From positions 58,135,001 to 58,199,000 of the forward strand of contig JAQMRL010000006.1 in the NCBI GenBank assembly GCA_035578175.1: a DNA stretch of 64,000 bases, in the 5' to 3' direction. This DNA is from Catonia carolina. Its lineage: Eukaryota; Arthropoda; Insecta; Hemiptera; Achilidae. Below, piece by piece: positions 57,266 through 64,000 of the stretch. A model generated the notes under the pieces. It was not told the origin of the DNA and made no database searches. It saw nothing but the letters and a program-made list of their open reading frames with translations. Numbering within the stretch: position 1 is the first letter of the stretch; every line of letters begins with the position of its first letter. Made by a program: the position numbers and the translations under genes.

Positions 57266-58150
57266 GATCAAGATGTACTTTAAAAAGAATTCATAATTAG
57301 GCTTACTCTAAATTGTACGAATTAGTCCTCAAGGTGTATTCCTACTTCAAATCTGGTAGCCTGCCATTTATTAAAGAAGTTTGAAGAAGATTGTCATCTC
57401 TTCTGAGGTCATCCAATACCATGTTGTCTGGTTGGGCTTGTACTGATGGTTAGTCACAAAATGAACTTTGTTTGAAACGAAGTGTAACAGGGAAACAATC
57501 AACTGCGCATGCCCAGTTTCTCTATTACAATTCCAAAAACACACTGACACTCATAGTTCATTGGAATTGAACACAGTCCTTATTTTATAAGGCGACGCGT
57601 AGTACAGGAAATATTGTTTTGATTTGGCTATTCTGTTTTTACGTTTTAGGCTACATTTATACAAATAAAAATATTTTAATTCGTTAAACCTCATTCCATT
57701 TTTTCATTTTAATTCTTCACATTTTATTCATTATTCTGTAGTGTTGTTATAAATTAGTTATCTACCTGTGTATTATAAGTTTATAATGTCGATCGTTCGA
57801 TAGCAGGGTAAAACAATTCAAAGTGTGGAGGGAATGTTATTTTAAATGCTATGAGTTTGCGCCTCTAGAATAAGGTAAGTAGGGCTATATACTACACTGT
57901 TGCATGTTTTTAGAAATGTACGTACAACGCTAGCAGCAGCGCATTGCCCACACTTAGTCCCAGGTTCATCTCATCATTATATCAGTAAGTAAACGTGTTC
58001 ATCTGGCATCCGCAACAAAGGACTACCAACTCTACGCTGCCTAATATGAATACAATTTCAAAATTGTCACTCATACACTAGAGCGATTTCTTTTGTCTTG
58101 TTATGCAATTGTTAATGTCTGGTAATTATTTTCTAAGAAAAGGACCATAA
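57266..58150. other. Intergenic DNA of mixed composition
   Basis: It is slightly more GC-rich than average around 57440-57620 and 57900-58060. No exon with convincing coding signal is seen. Confidence 0.35.
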
Positions 58151-58760
58151 AGTTGATAGCCCTACTCAACCGGTATAGATACAGCAGTGTGAGTTGATTC
58201 TCCTTGAACTGTGTAAAATTTTGTGTTGTTTCTGGTCGTGTTACAAACAGAATGTCTTTTACCCTAGAATAACGAGTTTTCATTCTTGAACAATATTTTG
58301 CAACAAAATCGTACGCGAGTTTAAAAGAATCATTTCAAATTACATTTTTAGATGTTCCTCGACCAGAAAAAATGTCAATTTATAGGCGAACAAACCGATT
58401 TTGAGAGACAGGTTGTGTTTGTGACAAAAACCATAGTGGTCAACCTCCTCTTGACAGGTCTCTAGACAGATGACATTTTAGAGAATGTGAAAACATTACC
58501 GGTCTATCAAAATCGGTTTGTTATTCTAGAAATTGACATGTTTTCTGGGGGAGGAACACCAAAAAATTTAATTTGAAATGATTCTTTTACACTCGCGTAT
58601 GATTTCGTAGCAAAATATTGTTCAAGAATGAAAACCCGTTGTTCTAAGGTAAAAGATATTCTGTTCATAACATGACCAGAAACGACACAAAATTTTACAC
58701 AGTTCAAGGAGTATCAACTCACACTGCCGTATCTATACCGGTTGAGTAGGGCTACTGACT
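58151..58760. mobile_element. Fold-back element whose arms encode a transposase-type HTH
   Basis: Arms 58151-58405 and 58506-58760 are inverted copies separated by about 100 bases. The right arm (minus strand, open at 58507-58707) reads ISFTLEQRVFILEQYFATKS then YASVKESFQIKF; the left arm (plus) encodes the same domain with a stop (TLE*RVFILEQYFATKSYAS). This resembles the HTH domain with E-Q-R-V-F-I-V-E-x-Y-F found at the N-terminus of insect transposon proteins (DUF4817-like). The catalytic part is absent. Confidence 0.7.
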
Positions 58761-59189
58761 TCGTGTCACTTGTCTGTGTCTCGATAACAAAAAAAACCAA
58801 AATAAATTTCATATTTTAATGTTGTATTAAATATTTAATAATTATTGACATGTACAATAGTTACATTTTATTAATGTATGTTTTAATATATTTGTTAATA
58901 TTGCAATATAATCTTATAATTAAAAATTAATTTAGTTTTAGAACACATTTTTATTATTTACTACCAGGCTTTTGTCATAATTATTGACAGTACATTTGTT
59001 TTTACTACGCTTTAACATGAGTTATTACAGTGGAGTGATAAATTCATTTTTTGATTGAGCGTAGAATCATTTTGTAGGGTAAGCCTATTAATGAATTAAC
59101 AAGTTGCTCTTTATGATTTACTATTAAATCAATAAACTCTCTTGCTATTGTGTAAGATGGTGAGAGAAATAACCTTAAAAAAAATAACA
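58761..59189. other. AT-rich intergenic DNA
   Basis: Nothing recognisable. Confidence 0.4.
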
Positions 59190-59430
59190 ATATAAAAAAA
59201 TCTGGCATGAAACACTCACACGACTTTCTCATGTTAATGTAAATAATAAAAACTATAATAATTGAATAATGAGTAAACAATGTGAAATGAAAACATAACC
59301 TAATTTTAACATGAATGAATGCCGTTAAATTAAAGTCAACCTCTGTTCGACTTAAAATTACAGGAAAAACTAATTGATGCTAAACTAAGCACTGTAGAAA
59401 AAAATAGATATACAAAAGTTGTAGATTTTT
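59190..59430. repeat. Family R repeat fragment
   Basis: Shares aaatctggcatgaaacactc, actaattgatgctaaactaa and aaaagttgtagatttttag with the copies at 23600 and 26780. Confidence 0.55.
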
Positions 59431-60060
59431 AGTTCAAGATCATCTGCATGCAGTTGAACGATCATCCGAAGGTGACGTCACAGCAAAAGTAGTTCTGTGG
59501 AGAAAAGTGCATCAGCACACCCATAATTTCTTTCCGCCATGCTTCGTGAATGATCTCCCTTTCTAATAACTTTTTCCAATATCCATGAAACTTAGTTTTT
59601 GCTGCAACCACGAAATATAAAGTTTTAAATTTACTGACCAGTGTAGTATGCTAACAGTAAGTTATATTTTTTCACCACCATCAGGGATTCCACATTTTTG
59701 TAGTATCATAAATAATGGAAAAAGATTCCCAATAAGGTATTCCATATTAAGGTCTATATTAACTGAAAATTAAAATATTTATATAAAAAAAAAACTGTAA
59801 TTAAGAATTCACTTTCAAAATCTTTATCCATCAGCCGTAGGTTATAGAAAAGAATAACAAGTTGAGGAGGTTTATTTGTAAAATAAAATAAAAAAATGTC
59901 TGAAACTTATGATTTTTATTTATTCTAATAAAAGATTTAAAAAATTGATTTTAACAAATTTTTCTGAAATTGTATTATAATGACTCTAAATTTAATATTA
60001 TTACGGTACCGTTTACAATCAAAATTATTAATTACCTAGTCATGACTTTTAGATGAAGTG
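59431..60060. other. AT-rich intergenic DNA
   Basis: Nothing recognisable. Confidence 0.4.
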
Positions 60061-60062
60061 TA

Positions 60063-60870
60063 TGAGGTGTGGCTATTAAATAATGAGACTGACGTTTTAA
60101 ATTTTTATTTTATACATAATCTCTTATTGTCACCTTCAATATACACTCTTCTATCCCTACAATGCTCCATGCAAATTTTCCAATGTTGGAAACAGTGCTG
60201 GAAGTCATCTTCTGTCAGCTCCTTCAGGACACGTGCCGCTTTTTCTTTTACAGCTTCCACAGACTCAAATCTTGTCCCTTTTAATGTAGATTTCACCTTA
60301 GCGAACAGGTAGAAGTCACATAGTGCAGATCTGGTGAATAAGGTGGATGTTCTAACAATGAAATGCTGTACTTGGCTAGGGACCTCTTGACAGATAATGC
60401 GGAATGAGCTGGCGCATTGTCTTAGTGGAGAACCCATGATTAGTCCTTCCCCATTTCGGGGCATTTTTTCCTTACTCTTTGACATAGTTTAGAAAGTACC
60501 TCAAAGTAGTAATATTGATTAATTGTTTGACCTTCAGGAAACCAGTGAAGGTACACAAACCCATGGAAATAAAAAAGAACAGTCATTATTGCTTTCAATT
60601 TTGACTTGCTCATTCAAGCTTTTTTGGCTTTTGGTGAAGTTCAGCTCTTCCAGTGCATGGATTGGCGCTTCATTTCCGGATCATAAGTAAAAAACCACGT
60701 TTCATCACATGTTATTATAGTTTCCAAAAAATTTGGGTCATTTTCAATCGCGTACAAAGTGTCAGTACAAACATTTTTGCAAGCTTCATCTCAAACATTT
60801 TTGAGTGGCACTTGTCCTAAAAATAAATCTTTTTACAACCTCAGTCTCGTTATTTAATGGCCACACCTTG
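60063..60870 (-). pseudogene. Internally deleted mariner-family element
   Basis: Inverted ends (gaggtgtggctattaaataa / inverse of aaggtgtggccattaaataa) are flanked by TA. The minus strand holds transposase pieces: DETWFFTYDPEMKRQS, a frameshifted DNAPAH region, CDFYLFAKVKSTLKGTRFES and FQHWKICMEHCRDRRVYIEG. The N-terminal HTH region is deleted. It is the closest relative of 53470-53859. Confidence 0.75.
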
Positions 60871-60965
60871 TATGTGAACAAAGTATCTCAAAGTTAATAA
60901 ACAAAGCATTGTTAGTTAAAACAAAGCAAAGTTAATAAACAAAAAACTCAACGTTAATAAACAAA

Positions 60966-61145
60966 GCATTGGCGTAGTTGGTAACGTGCTTGTCTCTCAT
61001 GATGCGGTCGTGGGTTCAAATCCCACTCAGGCACGGCATTTTTTCATACGTTACAAAAAATCATTTCATCTTCACACAGTTACACCCCAACGTCATCGCT
61101 AATGACCATTGCAGTTTATGCGACATTAAATAAATAATTTAAAAA
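60966..61145 (+). repeat. Chimeric SINE: family M head with a different tail
   Basis: The head (cattggcgtagttggtaacg, box B gtgggttcaaatccc, then gcacggcattttttc) is family M. After the shared body the tail switches to ttacaccccaacgtcatcgc...cgacattaaataaata, which resembles the tails of the SINEs at 3241 and 315. Confidence 0.65.
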
Positions 61146-61229
61146 AAAGTTGAAACTTTAAACTTAAGTTAAATACCATAAAGAAACCCAACGTGAACAT
61201 TTCATCAATATTGATCAACTTAAAGTAGT

Positions 61230-61430
61230 AGTTTGTTTAAGCAATTATTCACATTTCTTTGTAATTTTCTCAAAAAATAGCGTTTTTTTTTTTAAATCGT
61301 CTCATATTCACTACATTTTTTATTCTTAAGCCATGTTTACTGAAATTCTTGGGGGCTGTATTCTCATAGTAAAATTAATTAATTTTTTTTAAGTTTGCGA
61401 CTTTAAACTTTGGGATTGGTGCTGTTGCAT
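61230..61430. repeat. Family R repeat fragment (reverse)
   Basis: Contains catgtttactgaaattcttg and a counterpart of the atgtttttt/gcggccttaa block, in reverse relative to other copies. Weak match. Confidence 0.4.
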
Positions 61431-61499
61431 TTTCACAACAGATGTCATTTTTTGTATTTTTTTTTTAAATATAGGTAATTAGTTAATTTAATTCTGAAC

Positions 61500-61940
61500 G
61501 TCTAACTTTCAGTACAGGAAGAGGAATGCTGGAGATAGATAAGAGGGATAGAAGAATCCTAAGGAAAATCTTGGGACTCATAAAGTCCAGACGATGGAAC
61601 ATGGAGATTGAGGTCCAATAAAATCCTGTATAGACTAACGGAGACGTTTACAACCACAGTTAGGAAAAGAAGGGCAAAATTTTATGGACATCTCAACAAA
61701 ATGGGCCACAATAGGCTAACTAAAAGAATATTCAAGCATTTAAATGGGATTAAGACAACAACTGGATGGTTAACAAAGTGGTGAGAGACCTTGAGGAAAT
61801 GAGAATACGGAAAAACGCTATCCAGGACAGAGACACATTTGGAAAGACTGAAGTGTAACAATTGTATCGTCACAAGAATCGTAAAAAATGACCAGTTAAA
61901 ATTCCAGAAATCCTGGGACGTTCTTTGTAGCCTAGAGGCG
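61500..61940 (+). pseudogene. LINE reverse-transcriptase C-terminal relic
   Basis: Plus-strand frames with several stops read EIDKRDRRILRKILGLIKS, TTTVRKRRAKFYGHLNKMG and VRDLEEMRIRKNAIQDRDTF. This is the same post-RT tail as at 13140-13505 and 18880-19165, so one LINE lineage contributed all three. Confidence 0.6.
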
Positions 61941-62942
61941 TAATCACTAAGGAATTAATGTGGTATGAATAATATAATATTTAGTTCTTTTTTATTAATT
62001 GCAGTATATTTAACCAATTAATTCATATTATAAATTTAACAATTTAATTAAAACTTTTTGTAAATATTTTATAAAAGTTGTATTTAATTTGACCTTATTT
62101 AACTTTTGTTCCAGAGCATCAAAAACTATATTAGTTAGTGTGACTTCTCGTCAATCATTGAAGTATACTTGTCTCTGAAGTTACGTAACTGAAAAAATAT
62201 AAGAAACGTTCATGAAAATTACATTCTTTATAATACAATTTTAAAAAACCATATGGTACAAAGCTAAATTGGAAATCTGAACCAATTTAGGTGATAAATA
62301 AAAATTTGTTGGTTATTTATTACATTCCAAACTATTATGCAGTTGCAAGCTCCGTGTAGTTGCGGGGTGAAGGGTACGGGTGAGGTATACTGAATGAGTG
62401 ACGCATGTTGGGAGAACGATTGTTGTATTACTCTGATACAAAACATTCATTTTCAATCTTTCCGTACTTAACATATATTTGTTTGTATTTATTAAATTTA
62501 TTTATTTACATATTTTGATATAAATTGGTACGTTAAATATTATGAATCCAACCAAGTTAATAACCCGGCCGGTATTTGTTAAATTAATGCGCCGGATAAT
62601 AAGAATATTTTTTAGTCTAGTTAGTACATGCTACCACTACAAATGCATCAGCTGTGAAACTACTAACTCATTCATTCTCCCACTACTATAACAATGCACT
62701 GCATTCCTTCCAACTACATGGAGCTACGACTCAAGCAATATCATAAATTGCTTACAAATCAATTATAAATAGCAAAGTTACTTTTACAAGTAAAATTTAC
62801 TGTAGTAGGTATTAAAAAGTATTTTCTGGAGTATAACGACAGTTCTCTGAAACTGATTTTTGGTTAACATGAATAGTTTTTTTTAGTTTATTTGAAAACA
62901 CATCAACAGCTTGGTTAATATCAGTGCCTATGGTGGGTTACG
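61941..62942. other. AT-rich intergenic DNA
   Basis: Nothing recognisable. Confidence 0.4.
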
Positions 62943-63053
62943 CCAGGGCCGTTGAATAGAGATTTCTTATTCAATGGCCCTGGGGTTACACAACTTGAAC
63001 AGCTAGTTAGTGCGCTAGCCTGCAACCTCCGTGTTGCAGACTAGCGCACTAAC
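62943..63053. repeat. Two adjacent hairpins
   Basis: Arms 62943-62958 and 62968-62983 (ccagggccgttgaata) pair with one mismatch. Arms 63006-63026 and 63033-63053 (gttagtgcgctagcctgcaa) pair with one mismatch. The second looks like two SINE heads joined in opposite orientation. Confidence 0.7.
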
Positions 63054-63872
63054 CACTAGGCTATTGTATTTTAGTATTCCACGTCTGCTCTATTCCAATT
63101 GACCAATTATAGAGGCTTAATAATTTTACTGAACGAGTTTTAAGTTTGGTAAATCAGTAACCATGAAAAATTGTTTTTTATAAGTATTTACGTACCTATA
63201 GTAGCCACTATGACCAAACAGTTGCTTATTTTAATTTTTTGCGGGAGTTCTACAAATTTTTCTGCTTTTGTCATTCTATAGTCGATCTAGTCATTCCAGT
63301 CACCCTCTGAGATTGTCGCTAGAACTTGTGCATTTTGCTGAAAACCACGGAACAGACATGTGCACTAGCGCATTCCTTCTTCCAATAAATGACATGATGA
63401 ACTGGCTTGATGAGCATTAAATAACGCTCAGTATACATTCGCCTGTCAAGCGTTTTCACTACGAGGCACTGAAGAAAACTGCGTTAAAAATCGATCATGT
63501 AGTCAGTACGTTACGGGCACGTAGCCATGGGTTTACTGAAAAAGAAGCCGCGTCATTTAACAAAAAAAGTAGCGTCAAAATATAACGCCCATCTTTAGCT
63601 TTAGACCAGCAAAATACAGTATTAAGTAGGTTTACATAATTTAGTAGTAAAAACCTTGTGATATTTTATAGTAGCAGGTCAGTGGAAAAATTATATATTT
63701 TTACTTCAGAATCTGATAATGTTAATAATTTCAAAAGCCATTTGGTACTGGTTTTCAAAATCAACTTTCGCCCTGAACTGTGTGATTATCCTTTAGACCA
63801 AATAGATAGCAACAGTTTTTAATGATATAGTATTATTACACCAAAGTAATATTAATAAATTATGATACTTAC

Positions 63873-63931
63873 GGTTTCAGAATTTTCATACATGCACTGA
63901 TATGTTTTGTGTGCCAAATCACACTCTTTTC
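63873..63931 (-). CDS. Internal exon of a classic odorant-binding protein gene (partial)
   Basis: A 59-nt exon with acceptor tagttacag (63940-63932) and donor GTAAGT encodes KECDLAHKTYQCMYENSET after a split codon. C-x8-C with an Ala-rich helix between is the C5-x8-C6 module of insect OBPs. Upstream exons lie beyond the window. A terminal exon must lie below; one weak candidate is 63287-63337 (minus; ttttcag acceptor, 16 codons QNAQVLATISEGDWND then TAG). The gene is distinct from the OBP at 181-10339, which has different flanking residues. Confidence 0.7.
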
Positions 63932-64000
63932 CTGTAACTAGAAACATAACGGAAATTGCAAAGTTATTATTTTAATACCATAAAATTTTCAGAAAGTTAA

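Noticed and set aside
63287..63337. Candidate last exon of the right-hand OBP
   Set aside because: Acceptor and 16 open codons are possible by chance and the residues are not OBP-like enough; kept only as a suggestion in the exon entry.

Overview
The window is nuclear DNA from an insect. It is strongly AT-rich, genes have long introns with GT-AG borders, and it is packed with Tc1/mariner, piggyBac-like, pogo-like, LINE and SINE relics. The order cannot be fixed from sequence alone. There is no rRNA, CRISPR array or bacterial-style operon, and the tRNA-like stretches are SINE heads.

Three host genes are supported. (1) Plus strand, 181-10339: a seven-exon gene for a secreted 220-residue atypical odorant-binding protein (OBP), with a TATA box, an initiator and poly(A) signals in the expected places. 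(2) Minus strand, 51788-20257: the six-exon orthologue of Drosophila Sh3beta (SH3BGRL family, thioredoxin-like fold with a Glu-rich tail), spread over 31.5 kb because its introns are filled with transposons. (3) Minus strand, 63931-63873: one internal exon of a classic OBP gene whose 5' part lies beyond the right edge. Sh3beta thus sits between two OBP genes, which suggests an OBP cluster interrupted by, or next to, a housekeeping gene.

The rest is mobile DNA. Seven mariner-family copies or relics belong to several lineages. One, 55943-57263, has both terminal inverted repeats (TIRs), TA target duplications and an uninterrupted 350-codon DD34D transposase, so it may be active or very recent. 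About nine copies of a ~400-bp AAC-tailed retroposon carry 10-12-bp target-site duplications. Several tRNA-headed SINE families are present. Two piggyBac-like TTAA insertions, pogo-like MITEs, LINE reverse-transcriptase tails and fold-back elements are also visible, with clear nesting (SINE in SINE in an older repeat; a TTAA element splitting a SINE; MITEs splitting SINEs).

The most unusual signal is a family of palindromic repeats carrying complete type I hammerhead self-cleaving ribozyme cores. One nearly perfect 390-bp hairpin (9408-9798) has a ribozyme core on each arm, pointing in opposite directions. A second copy (15.5 kb) has one intact core, a third (48.3-48.5 kb) has two decayed cores, and a fourth (29.5 kb) is a deletion derivative with only the termini.
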